From contig JAKBSX010000003.1 of NCBI GenBank assembly GCA_021844725.1, positions 1 through 21,428 of the forward strand: a stretch of DNA of 21,428 nt, written 5' to 3'. A program made the position numbers and the translations under genes. The notes below the pieces were generated by a model. It did not search any database and was not told the origin of the DNA. It was given only the letters and a program-made list of their open reading frames with translations. Below, in pieces: positions 1 through 7,181 of this stretch (position 1 is the first letter of the stretch; each line of letters begins with the position of its first letter). This DNA comes from Actinomycetes bacterium. Its GTDB lineage: Bacteria > Actinomycetota > Acidimicrobiia > Acidimicrobiales > Acidimicrobiaceae.

Positions 1-2
1 CA

Positions 3-1370
3 CATGCCCGACGAGCCAGGGTCCACCACCTGGCTCCGTTCGTGATTAGATTGGTGGACAAAGAAGTAGAGCAGTGTGAGGTTCCAGGAGTGGTCGTAAA
101 GATTGACCCGGGTTCCAAGCACACCGGTATTGTCTGTGCCCGCGTGAACAAGGCCGGTATAACTCACGGACTGGTGTCGATCCAGCTCGATCATCGTGGG
201 CAATTCATTCACAAGAAGATGGGACAGCGGGCCAACTATCGCCGACGCAGGCGTTCGGCCAATCTACGTTATCGTGCTCCACGATGGAGGAATCGCCACC
301 CACAGGCTTGTCGGGCATGTGGGAAAAATGCAAAACATGAAAAAGATTACTGTGGCTTGTGTATGCAGAAGCGCAATTTCGTGGATAACGGATATCGCCG
401 GTATCGTCTTCCACCAAGCCTTTTTCATCGAGTCGCAACCACCACATCGTGGGTGAATCGCCTGTCCAGTTGGGCTCCGGTTACGAGCCTGGTAATGGAA
501 TTGGTGCGTTTTGATACTCAAGCGATGCAAAACCCCGAGGTTTCGGGAGTCGAGTACCAGCAAGGTACTTTGGCAGGTTATGAGATACGAGAATACCTAC
601 TTGAGAAATGGGGGAGAAAGTGTGCTTATTGTGGAGAAAGTGGTGTGCCACTCAATATTGACCACATCGTTGCTCGTTCCAAGGAAGGGACTAATCGGAT
701 ATCAAACCTTACTCTCTCCTGTAGAGACTGCAACAAATCCAAAGGCTCCGAGGACGTGGAATCCTGGTGTAAACGACACTTCAAAGAACAAGAATGGAAT
801 GAAATTGTCAATAGGGTCACCGCTCAGGCCAAGGCACCACTAAATGATGCAGCAGCAGTTAATTCCACCCGTTGGGCATTATGGCAGGCACTAAAGGATA
901 CTGGCCTGGATGTGTCTGTTGGTACGGGTGGACGAACCAAATGGAATAGAAAGCGGTTCGGTATTCCCAAGTCTCACACCTTGGATGCTCTATGTGTTGG
1001 AAATGTCGATGGTATTAGATCGGTGCCCAATAGCGTATTGGTTGTTGCCTGTACAGGGCGAGGCAAGCACCAAAGAGCAAAACCGGACAAATACGGTTTT
1101 ACCCGTTCGTGGTTGCCACGAACCAAGACCCATCACGGTTTGCGCACGGGAGATTTTGTACGTGCTGTGGTATCAAGGGGCAAACATAAAGGTGTTCACG
1201 TTGGTCGTGTGAGTGTGCGTTCGTCTGGGAGTGTACGTGTAGGCAAGGTTGATGGGATTTCTTATAAGAACTGCACGGTTTTACAACGAGCAGATGGTTA
1301 TGGATACGAGAGAAAGGAGGAAGCGCCTCTCCTCCCCGCCCTCACGGACGGGGTATCCGAGGCGCGATAA
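3..1370 (+). CDS. iscB: IscB RNA-guided nuclease, 5' end outside window
   Basis: This is an OMEGA-family nuclease of IS200/IS605-type elements, an ancestor of Cas9, expected to cut DNA with a guide RNA encoded upstream of the gene. The frame is open to the left edge and reads HARRARVHHLAPFVIRLVD, which matches the end of the IscB PLMP domain, so the GTG at 42 is not the true start. Counting from that GTG: RuvC-I Asp22 (KIDPGSKHTG), an arginine-rich bridge helix at about 65-82, RuvC-II Glu153 (VMELVRFD), HNH at about 190-235 (CxxC at 194/197, DH at 207-208, CRDCN at 227-231) and RuvC-III His312/Asp315 (SHTLDALCVG). All catalytic residues are present. Unusual features are a CxxC...CxxC insertion (Cys90, 93, 104, 107) between the bridge helix and RuvC-II, and a basic beta-rich C-terminal domain (about 345-442) whose last codons overlap the element's terminal hairpin. 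The guide-RNA region lies outside the window. Confidence 0.95.
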   Translation, partial: HARRARVHHLAPFVIRLVDKEVEQCEVPGVVVKIDPGSKHTGIVCARVNKAGITHGLVSIQLDHRGQFIHKKMGQRANYRRRRRSANLRYRAPRWRNRHPQACRACGKNAKHEKDYCGLCMQKRNFVDNGYRRYRLPPSLFHRVATTTSWVNRLSSWAPVTSLVMELVRFDTQAMQNPEVSGVEYQQGTLAGYEIREYLLEKWGRKCAYCGESGVPLNIDHIVARSKEGTNRISNLTLSCRDCNKSKGSEDVESWCKRHFKEQEWNEIVNRVTAQAKAPLNDAAAVNSTRWALWQALKDTGLDVSVGTGGRTKWNRKRFGIPKSHTLDALCVGNVDGIRSVPNSVLVVACTGRGKHQRAKPDKYGFTRSWLPRTKTHHGLRTGDFVRAVVSRGKHKGVHVGRVSVRSSGSVRVGKVDGISYKNCTVLQRADGYGYERKEEAPLLPALTDGVSEAR

Positions 1371-1377
1371 CTGGTGA
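1334..1377 (+). mobile_element. IscB element right end: hairpin plus terminal motif
   Basis: The hairpin CCCCGCCCTCACGGACGGGG (1334-1353) has one mismatch and a TCAC loop. The 19-nt motif GAGGCGCGATAACTGGTGA follows at 1359-1377 and overlaps the iscB stop. Variants of the motif follow the hairpins at 11828-11846 (plus strand) and 14953-14935 (minus strand). The three copies diverge just after TGA, so the element boundary is probably near 1377. Subterminal hairpins are what Y1 (TnpA) transposases recognise in IS200/IS605 elements; no tnpA is in the window. Confidence 0.75.
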
Positions 1378-1511
1378 GATGGGAAGTGGCGAAAAACCTG
1401 CATACACCTGACGATACACTAAGCATCCTGGCAGGTGACGATAAAAGGTACGTGCGAGACGCGGCCAGACGGACGGTTATGCGCTTGCGCTATCCGCTGC
1501 GTTGCGTCTAG
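1374..1511 (+). pseudogene. LRV gene 3' fragment next to the IscB element
   Basis: Directly after the iscB stop, in the same frame, the sequence reads VRWEVAKNLHTPDDTLSIL and then AGDDKRYVRDAARRTV, ending at TAG 1511. This is one full 26-residue LRV unit plus part of the next, the same repeat as in the leftward genes at 6-8 kb and 15-21 kb but on the opposite strand. There is no plausible start other than the GTG at 1374, which overlaps the IscB terminal motif. I read it as the 3' remainder of an LRV gene interrupted by the IscB element. The last residues (MRLRYPLRCV) do not match the family's usual C-terminal cap. A 7-bp stem (1499-1505 with 1519-1525) overlaps the stop codon. Confidence 0.7.
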
Positions 1512-1668
1512 CTAGATAGCAACGCTAGCGCACGGCATGGACTTTATGCATCACGTTAATCTCGCCCCGAAATATCAACGTAACCCGACATATTCGATTG
1601 TCCTGTGCTTCCTCGTTCTAATCTTCTCTGGCTCCGTACAGAAAGTACGTTCGACTGAGTAATAGTTG

Positions 1669-1881
1669 TTAGGACTGTCTGGACGCTCTAATTTGGCTAG
1701 CGAGCTCGTGTACGTCTTTCGACACCTGCTTTATCTCGTCGTCGAGGCGGTCAATCTTGAATTCCAGCTTGTTCTGCTTCGCCACAAGGCGGTCGTAGGC
1801 TATTGACGCGATGCACACCAGTAATACAAATAGTATTATCATGATCTCTATAATCAGACCAGTCTGGATACTATTGCTCAT
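1669..1881 (-). CDS. small single-span membrane protein with coiled coil
   Basis: A 70-residue protein with a hydrophobic segment at about residues 8-28 (GLIIEIMIILFVLLVCIASI), followed by a charged heptad-like helix at about 32-62 (KLEFKIDRLDDEIKQVSKDV). The layout, a short N-terminus, one transmembrane helix and a cytoplasmic or peripheral coiled coil, is common in phage and plasmid proteins (holin-like or XhlA-like) and in small scaffold proteins. No specific family is recognised. The start is ATG 1881; only a weak GGA lies 7 nt upstream. It follows the topoisomerase-like gene on the same strand, 80 nt downstream, and could be co-transcribed with it. The 157 nt to its left (1512-1668) show no gene. 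Confidence 0.6.
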   Translation of the reverse strand: MSNSIQTGLIIEIMIILFVLLVCIASIAYDRLVAKQNKLEFKIDRLDDEIKQVSKDVHELASQIRASRQS

Positions 1882-1961
1882 ACTGTGTCCATCATTTCAA
1901 ACATTGCACATATCGTCCATATCTTAGTATACCACTCACCGACATGAGCATCTTGCAATAC

Positions 1962-3824
1962 TTAAACAAGATCATCCATCCACGTATGCGCTGGCATCCC
2001 AGATACCACGCCCGCCAACAGGGTAGTGAGGGCTTCTGTGGGCGTAGATTTACCTGTCATACAACGTGCTACCTGTTCGTTCATCTCGACATGCCAAGAT
2101 TCTGCCAGAAAACCAAGTCCCAGAGACCGTATAGCCGAGGATGCCTCGATGCCTTTTTGAGAAAGTGTCCAGCCACCTCGTGGGTCTGGCTCCATCCAGC
2201 GTTCTGCGAGCAGTCGTTTAGCTAGACGGGATGCTGACCATGTAGACATTGCGCCACGTTGACGTAGAAGCTCGATTAGTGCGTCTTGGGATATCCCTTT
2301 GTTGGTTGGGGCGTGTCCGATTATGGCAGCCCGTAACACCTTAATTGGTGTAATTGCGCTATCAGGTAATTGTTCTGTAGCCATGAGATAGCGGTTATGT
2401 GACGTAAATGGATCGGGGATTTCCCAGAGTAGTTGCTTTGTCGTCTGTGGGGGGCTTGGTAGAGTATCGACTAGCAAGATATTGGGCGAATAGGCATCTT
2501 GGCCAGATAGAAGCGCTTTGGCACGTTCAATGATTTGGTGAATATCAGATTGTGCCATTGTGCCTATTAGTACGGTAGCAACTATCAGTTGGACAAAGAC
2601 AGAGAGGTTCCTGGGAATAACCTCTGTTGCATCAGGATCGTATGCCCAAGCGTGTAGGGAGCACTGAATGGTTGCCTGATTAATGATTTCACTGTTGGTA
2701 TGTAGCCATGTGGATTGTACGGAAGAAGCAATACTGGATGCCAGGTCGTCAAGCTGTTCAAGAGACGGCCAGCCATCGAAGTGGGCTTCAAGGGTAGCCT
2801 CAAGGAGTGGGTGAGCCAGGCGGTCAATTTCTTTGGTTGACGCTGCTACTTGCAAGGCATCGTAGCTACCAGCAAATGTATCCATGTTGTTGTTCTTGCT
2901 AGTGACCAGAGCAACCATGGTGTCCCATAGGTGTTGTTGGGTCTTATCCATTGGTCGCTCATATGGTATCTTGTCTGTGGGAGCCAGGTAGTTGTTTGTG
3001 TTTGGGATCTGGTTGGGTATATCAATTAGTCTGCACTTTGGCTTGTGATAGTGCCAGCGAGGAAGCCAGTGAGCGATACGGAATAGCTCATGGATGGGCA
3101 AGATGGGAGCATATGCTTTATTTGCCTCATCTATTTCAACAAGGCTTGTGATAAATACCTGTCCAGTTTCTTCCGATCTTACAGTTGCCTCGATCTGTTC
3201 CAGTGAGCCGTGTTCGTTTTGATTCAGGGCACGGCTTGCCATGAGAATGCCTGATGCCAGAGACAGTAGTGATTCGTCTCCGATTTTTGCATCAGGGAAT
3301 GGGGAGCGTTGAGGCTCGGACGGAATGCGTAGGGTTTCGTTGAGAACTATACGGGCTACCTTTTGTACCATACCAGCACGCAGCCGAGGGATGTTTAGTG
3401 AGTCCTTGGCGCTGTCAAATGCCACGTGTATCTGTTCATCGGAGATGCCCGTTAGTTCAACACGTCTAATAGACAGATGGGGATAGTTCATTTCCTTTAG
3501 GATTTCCACTACGTGCCATGCAATTTCTTCCCCCGCCATGTCCGCTTCGGTAGCCAGGTACAGAGTGCTCGGTGGTGGCACGCTTGATAATGCCTGGGTG
3601 AGCTCCGTTATGAAGTGGGAGTATTCGTTGCTGTTACACTCCCAAGTGGGCGGTTCAGATAGAAACTGTTGTATAAGAGCAGTGCCGTTAGTATCACGGG
3701 GGATGACCAATTTGCGAAGAGCACCCATGGCAGGAATACAGCGGAGAGATGTCGAGCGTTGGATTAGTGAGGCTTTTTGTGGTGTCTCGCAGACAACTAT
3801 CGCTCTTTGCTCGTGACTTGCCAT
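1962..3824 (-). CDS. type IA topoisomerase homologue, probably catalytically inactive
   Basis: A 620-residue protein with the overall plan of bacterial topoisomerase I. The N-terminal TOPRIM domain has VCETPQKA (Glu13, cf. VESPTKA) and LATEADMAGEEIAWH at 90-104 (cf. LATDPDREGEAIAWH). RRVELTGISDEQIHVAF follows at about 120-136. The region corresponding to the catalytic YMRTDS motif reads TWLHTNS at 372-378, so Trp373 (codon 2706-2708) replaces the tyrosine and His375 the arginine. DPDATEVIPRN at 396-406 matches the AHEAIRP block. The C-terminal winged-helix section at about 510-590 (LIELLRQRGAM, then MNEQVARCMTGK) is also recognisable. No zinc-ribbon tail is present. Without the tyrosine it should not cleave DNA, although DNA binding may remain. 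The ATG at 3824 lies about 20 nt beyond the TnpB element's terminal hairpin. The alignment is from memory; family assignment is firm, inactivity likely. Confidence 0.8.
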   Translation of the reverse strand: MASHEQRAIVVCETPQKASLIQRSTSLRCIPAMGALRKLVIPRDTNGTALIQQFLSEPPTWECNSNEYSHFITELTQALSSVPPPSTLYLATEADMAGEEIAWHVVEILKEMNYPHLSIRRVELTGISDEQIHVAFDSAKDSLNIPRLRAGMVQKVARIVLNETLRIPSEPQRSPFPDAKIGDESLLSLASGILMASRALNQNEHGSLEQIEATVRSEETGQVFITSLVEIDEANKAYAPILPIHELFRIAHWLPRWHYHKPKCRLIDIPNQIPNTNNYLAPTDKIPYERPMDKTQQHLWDTMVALVTSKNNNMDTFAGSYDALQVAASTKEIDRLAHPLLEATLEAHFDGWPSLEQLDDLASSIASSVQSTWLHTNSEIINQATIQCSLHAWAYDPDATEVIPRNLSVFVQLIVATVLIGTMAQSDIHQIIERAKALLSGQDAYSPNILLVDTLPSPPQTTKQLLWEIPDPFTSHNRYLMATEQLPDSAITPIKVLRAAIIGHAPTNKGISQDALIELLRQRGAMSTWSASRLAKRLLAERWMEPDPRGGWTLSQKGIEASSAIRSLGLGFLAESWHVEMNEQVARCMTGKSTPTEALTTLLAGVVSGMPAHTWMDDLV

Positions 3825-3843
3825 ATATCTCTAGTGAACTACA

Positions 3844-3862
3844 CTCGCCCTCACGGACGAGG
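3844..3862 (-). mobile_element. TnpB element right-end hairpin
   Basis: On the tnpB sense strand the sequence CTCGTCCGTGAGGGCGAG forms a 7-bp stem with a GTGA loop, 31 nt after the tnpB stop. It is the reverse complement of a variant of the IscB hairpin, so the core GCCCTCACGGACG is shared by the ends of the two elements. It probably marks the 3' end of the element and of the guide-RNA scaffold. Confidence 0.65.
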
Positions 3863-4050
3863 CTTCCTGGACATCTGCCGCCGAATCCCGCTTTTACGCA
3901 GAGACCCGTTCGGTGATGCAGTCCAGGTCTTTATTCCCGCTTCCACGCCCATCACTTACTGATCCAGGCTCAACACCGACCAAAGTCGGTCCCAGGTTCG
4001 TACCCTGGCGGGCTGCCACCGGCGTTCCACCGGCGAAAACGAGTTTAATC
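3844..4050 (-). ncRNA. predicted TnpB guide RNA (reRNA/omega RNA) scaffold
   Basis: TnpB guide RNAs are known to be made from the 3' end of tnpB through the element's right end, with the guide taken from flanking DNA. Here that covers the tnpB 3' end (stop at 3894), the 31-nt gap and the terminal hairpin. The guide would begin near 3843 and read TGTAGTTCACTAGAG toward the topoisomerase-like start codon. The 5' limit near 4050 is a guess; RNA structure and boundaries are inferred from the family only. Confidence 0.4.
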
Positions 4051-5267
4051 CCCCGCTCACGGATAATCATTGCAGCATTTGTATCTGCATGGGCTGTATA
4101 TCCACAAGCCCTACAAATAAAGACTGATCGTGAGGCTCGATTCGCTTGATCTTCGTAACCGCATTCCACACAGGTAATTGAGGTTCCGGGCGCTGGTACA
4201 CATAACACCTGATGGCCATGATTATGTGCCTTATCATCTGTACGGGTAAGTATTTTCCCGAGGGCTTTGTCAAGCATGACTCGGTTAAGTCCAGCTTTTT
4301 GTTTGACGTTCTTACCTGGATTCTCAATTGTTCCTTTAGCAGAGCGTGTCATCGCAGGCAAATGTAGATCTTCAAAAACGACCACAGCGTGGTTCTTACT
4401 TAGGTCGTGGCTTACCTTTTCTACGAAGTCATTCCTGCGCCGACGTGCTCTAGCGTGTAATGCAGCTATTGCCAACTCTGTCTTTACCTGTTTCTTCGAT
4501 TTTTGTGCTGCTTCTCCTTTCACTTGTGCTCTTGCTCGTTTCTTGCGTTCTCGTGTACGTTCCAGTCGTACCAGTCGTTCACGCTCTTTTGGTGTCCAAT
4601 TCTCTCTGTTAATGAGGTCGCCGTCACTGGTTGCAACCGCCACTGCCACACCCCTATCAACTCCAACAATGGTGTTTTCTTTATCAAGAGGTTTGGTTGG
4701 TTGACGCTTATGACGCTCACACAGAATTGAGATGAATACCTTGCCATCTGGCTCTTTGGTGTAGGTGGCAGAGCAGATTCGATTTCCAACCAGTGGTCGA
4801 TGCATTCGTATCCTTACCCATCCCATCCCCTGGATTCTCACCTCAGCCCACTTGCGAGAAATGCGTTTTATTTCTACGTGTTGGGGAACACGAAAACCAA
4901 TTCGAGAACTCTTTCTTGCCCATGTCGGATATCTGGTCTTACCAGAGAAGAATCGTTGGTAGCCAACATCTCTATCTCGAAGTGCCTGTTGAAGTATCTG
5001 AGACGGGGCATCGGATAACCAGGGCGCAAGGTCGGGATCATCTCGAAGTTCTTTTAGGTCCTTGGCTTGCGCTGTATAGCCTGGCGATTTCCCTGTCAAC
5101 CGATATGCCAAATCACGTTGTTCCTTAGCTAAGTTCTTTATCTGTCTGCAACAACCGTCGATCTGTGCAGCTTTTTGTTCTTGTTCGTCGGTTGGATAGG
5201 CTCGATAGCGGATGGCAATATGTCCCCGCTCGTTATTTTTGTCTTTTTTCTTCCAACCTTTACTCAT
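3894..5267 (-). CDS. tnpB: TnpB RNA-guided nuclease (IS200/IS605 family OrfB)
   Basis: A 457-residue, apparently intact TnpB, the ancestor of Cas12 nucleases. The N-terminal wedge/REC part (1-195) has the usual start IRYRAYPTDEQEQKA. RuvC residues are Asp204 (VGVDRGV), Glu299 (VVFEDLHL) and Asp395 (AHADTNAA). A zinc finger lies at Cys366/Cys369 and Cys385/Cys388. All catalytic and zinc residues are present. The C-terminal tail after about 405 (FAGGTPVAARQGTNLGP) is low-complexity and probably doubles as guide-RNA scaffold. No tnpA lies beside it, so the element is IS1341-like and would need transposase in trans. Upstream of ATG 5267 there is no Shine-Dalgarno; TAAAAT at 5275-5280 sits 7 nt away, which fits a leaderless transcript. 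Confidence 0.95.
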   Translation of the reverse strand: MSKGWKKKDKNNERGHIAIRYRAYPTDEQEQKAAQIDGCCRQIKNLAKEQRDLAYRLTGKSPGYTAQAKDLKELRDDPDLAPWLSDAPSQILQQALRDRDVGYQRFFSGKTRYPTWARKSSRIGFRVPQHVEIKRISRKWAEVRIQGMGWVRIRMHRPLVGNRICSATYTKEPDGKVFISILCERHKRQPTKPLDKENTIVGVDRGVAVAVATSDGDLINRENWTPKERERLVRLERTRERKKRARAQVKGEAAQKSKKQVKTELAIAALHARARRRRNDFVEKVSHDLSKNHAVVVFEDLHLPAMTRSAKGTIENPGKNVKQKAGLNRVMLDKALGKILTRTDDKAHNHGHQVLCVPAPGTSITCVECGYEDQANRASRSVFICRACGYTAHADTNAAMIIRERGIKLVFAGGTPVAARQGTNLGPTLVGVEPGSVSDGRGSGNKDLDCITERVSA

Positions 5268-5334
5268 TGATTATATTTTACCATATGGGTGTATCGTTAA
5301 TGTGGAGATATGGTCTGTATAACTGGCAATTCAT

Positions 5335-5354
5335 CCCCGCCCTCACGGACGGGG
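5335..5354 (+). mobile_element. solo IS-end hairpin upstream of tnpB
   Basis: CCCCGCCCTCACGGACGGGG is identical to the hairpins ending iscB (1334-1353) and the IscB remnant (11803-11822). The sequence after it (GTATTCTTGCCCC) departs from the IscB end, and the GAGGCGCGATAA motif is absent. It is either the left-end structure of the tnpB element or the relic of another insertion. The rest of 5268-5444 shows no gene. Confidence 0.6.
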
Positions 5355-5444
5355 TATTCTTGCCCCAAAATGATAATATATAGGTGGCAGACCGGCTCGG
5401 TTTTATATCTCAAGTCCATATAACCACTGCGTACTTGCAGCAGG

Positions 5445-5975
5445 TTAGAAGCTGCCAGTCCCCGTCCTCGCCCTGTTTAGCTGTGCCTGGGTGATAGCGA
5501 ACAGGCGTTTGATAATCACCAAAAGTACAAGCACCGCATGGACACCAACGGCTATCCCTATACTAGAGGCAACAGTGCCTATCCACCCAGAACTAGTGCT
5601 GGCTACTACGAACACGGCAGATGCCAATATAAACACCAGCGCTGCGTAACCCATGCTGGCAACCAGCTCCAACAAGTAGGTAGCGTAAAATGATGTATCC
5701 TTACTTGGCACGGGCGAAGAGTTCGCCCAGTCCGTGGAGCGTCTCGCCATCTGAACCATTGCTGCAAACATAGACACACCAAAGATGCCACTAACAACGA
5801 ACAGACCAACCGCCACAACACCAACCAATCCGACGTGTGTAGCTAGACAAATGCCGAGAACTGCCAGCGGGAAAACTACCGAAACAGAGTACTCTCGCCA
5901 CAGGGGAACACCTGTACGAACATCCGCATATGTGCGATAATGATTCCTAATAATTGCTGTTAAATTATATCCCAT
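5445..5975 (-). CDS. four-helix integral membrane protein
   Basis: About 176 residues from ATG 5975 (MGYNLTAII). A TTG at 6008 would add 11 residues but has no better ribosome binding site. Two hydrophobic hairpins are visible. The first includes VVFPLAVLGICLATHV and GVVAVGLFVVSGIFGVSMFA; the second includes LVFILASAVFVVAS and IGIAVGVHAVLVLLVIIKRLF. They are separated by a polar loop (ARRSTDWANSSPVPSKD) and end in a basic tail (QAQLNRARTGTG). No family motif is recognised and no function is assigned. It lies alone between the TnpB element and the first LRV pair. The 266 nt to its right (6009-6274) hold no gene I can support. Confidence 0.65.
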   Translation of the reverse strand: MGYNLTAIIRNHYRTYADVRTGVPLWREYSVSVVFPLAVLGICLATHVGLVGVVAVGLFVVSGIFGVSMFAAMVQMARRSTDWANSSPVPSKDTSFYATYLLELVASMGYAALVFILASAVFVVASTSSGWIGTVASSIGIAVGVHAVLVLLVIIKRLFAITQAQLNRARTGTGSF

Positions 5976-6274
5976 ACCTGTATTACCTACCGTGCGTCCA
6001 CCTAACAAGGTAACGGCACAGTGGCTGGCTATGCCGACTTAACGGGTGACACGTTTTATAGTGCCAGACAACCATCTTGTGTCGCTACCTTATTATATAC
6101 TACGTCATTACCAGCCCTGATTTGCTCAAGAAAGCCGACGCTGACCCATTCTCGTATTATTGTTAATCGTTAGTAGGCGAACGAATCTCTAGCCTAGGCG
6201 TCGTTATCCGTAGACCAAACAACGGCCAATACTGTGCCAGGTCTGCACGCTCGGCGTTCACCATGTCGCTCCGC

Positions 6275-7114
6275 TCACAAGCTCAGTCCAACTCTTATAT
6301 GTTCCGGCACCGCCGGATTCTCGGATAGGGCTTGCCTGATTCGTGAAACTTTAGAGGTACTCAAGCGGATCGCTACCTCTGGTGTTATTTTCAGATTTCT
6401 TGCCACAGCTTCGCGCACATTCGTGTTACGGTCTCGTGATGCCCTTAGCAGTATGGTTTCCGTTACATTTGGATTCTCCACCACCGCCCGGCGAATTTTC
6501 CAATCCTCATCCGTTGCCAATCTTTCTAACATCTCAACCGGGAAACTCGGATTTCTAACCGCAATCCGGCGAACATCACTAAACTCATCCGTCGCCAACC
6601 TGCCCAGAACCTCGGTCGGAGTGCTCGGATTTTCAGCTACTCCCCAACGCACATGTATGGTCTCATCCGTCGCCAATTTAGTCAGCAACTCAGTCGGAGT
6701 GTTTGGGTTCCCCGCCACCGACTGGCGAACATACCAATCCTCACTTATTGCCAATTCAGCCAACAACTCAGCTGAAGCATTCGGATTAAACATCGCCGCC
6801 CAACTAACATCATCTTCTTCATCTACCGCCAACCTGTCCAGTACCTCACTAGGAGTACTCGGATTTTTCGCTACCGCCTCACGAACCCTCCAATCCTCAT
6901 CATTCGCCAATTTGCTCAACGTCTCAGCAGCAGAATTCTGGTTCCTTGCTACCGCACAACGAACCTCCAAGTATGCATCCATCGCCAGTTTTGCCAACAC
7001 TTCACCCGGAGTATTTGAATTAGCTGCTATCTCTCTGCGCTTACGCCAATCCCTGTTGTATATATCTCCAATTTTATCTTGTTCAGTCATACAGTTATCA
7101 TTCTGGTTCCGCAT
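6275..7114 (-). CDS. LRV repeat protein (about ten 26-residue units)
   Basis: The protein is built almost wholly from leucine-rich-repeat-variant units of the form NPNTPAEVLxxLATDExxxVRxAVAx, which form an alpha/3-10 superhelix like HEAT repeats and usually bind other molecules. No signal peptide or membrane segment, so probably cytoplasmic. It ends in the cap class 'SRDRN...VREAVARN...LSTSKVSRIRQALSENPAVPEHI'. The start is uncertain: ATG 7114 has GGAG 9 nt upstream; ATG 7090 (MTEQDKIG) aligns better with starts of related genes; an ATG at 7162 lies in what is non-coding leader elsewhere. One unit has lost its pattern (VSWAAMFNPNASAELL). Unit NPSFPVEMLERLATDED is encoded by a 44-nt block identical to one in the gene at 18661. 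Ligand unknown. Confidence 0.85.
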   Translation of the reverse strand: MRNQNDNCMTEQDKIGDIYNRDWRKRREIAANSNTPGEVLAKLAMDAYLEVRCAVARNQNSAAETLSKLANDEDWRVREAVAKNPSTPSEVLDRLAVDEEDDVSWAAMFNPNASAELLAELAISEDWYVRQSVAGNPNTPTELLTKLATDETIHVRWGVAENPSTPTEVLGRLATDEFSDVRRIAVRNPSFPVEMLERLATDEDWKIRRAVVENPNVTETILLRASRDRNTNVREAVARNLKITPEVAIRLSTSKVSRIRQALSENPAVPEHIRVGLSL

Positions 7115-7181
7115 CCTGAAAAGCTCCAAAATGCCGCGCGCAGCGAAGCTAGAGGTAAGCATCTATATCTCACGTTTCCGC

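Noticed and set aside
42..44. GTG as the true start of iscB
   Set aside because: The frame is open upstream to the window edge and the upstream residues match the IscB N-terminal domain.
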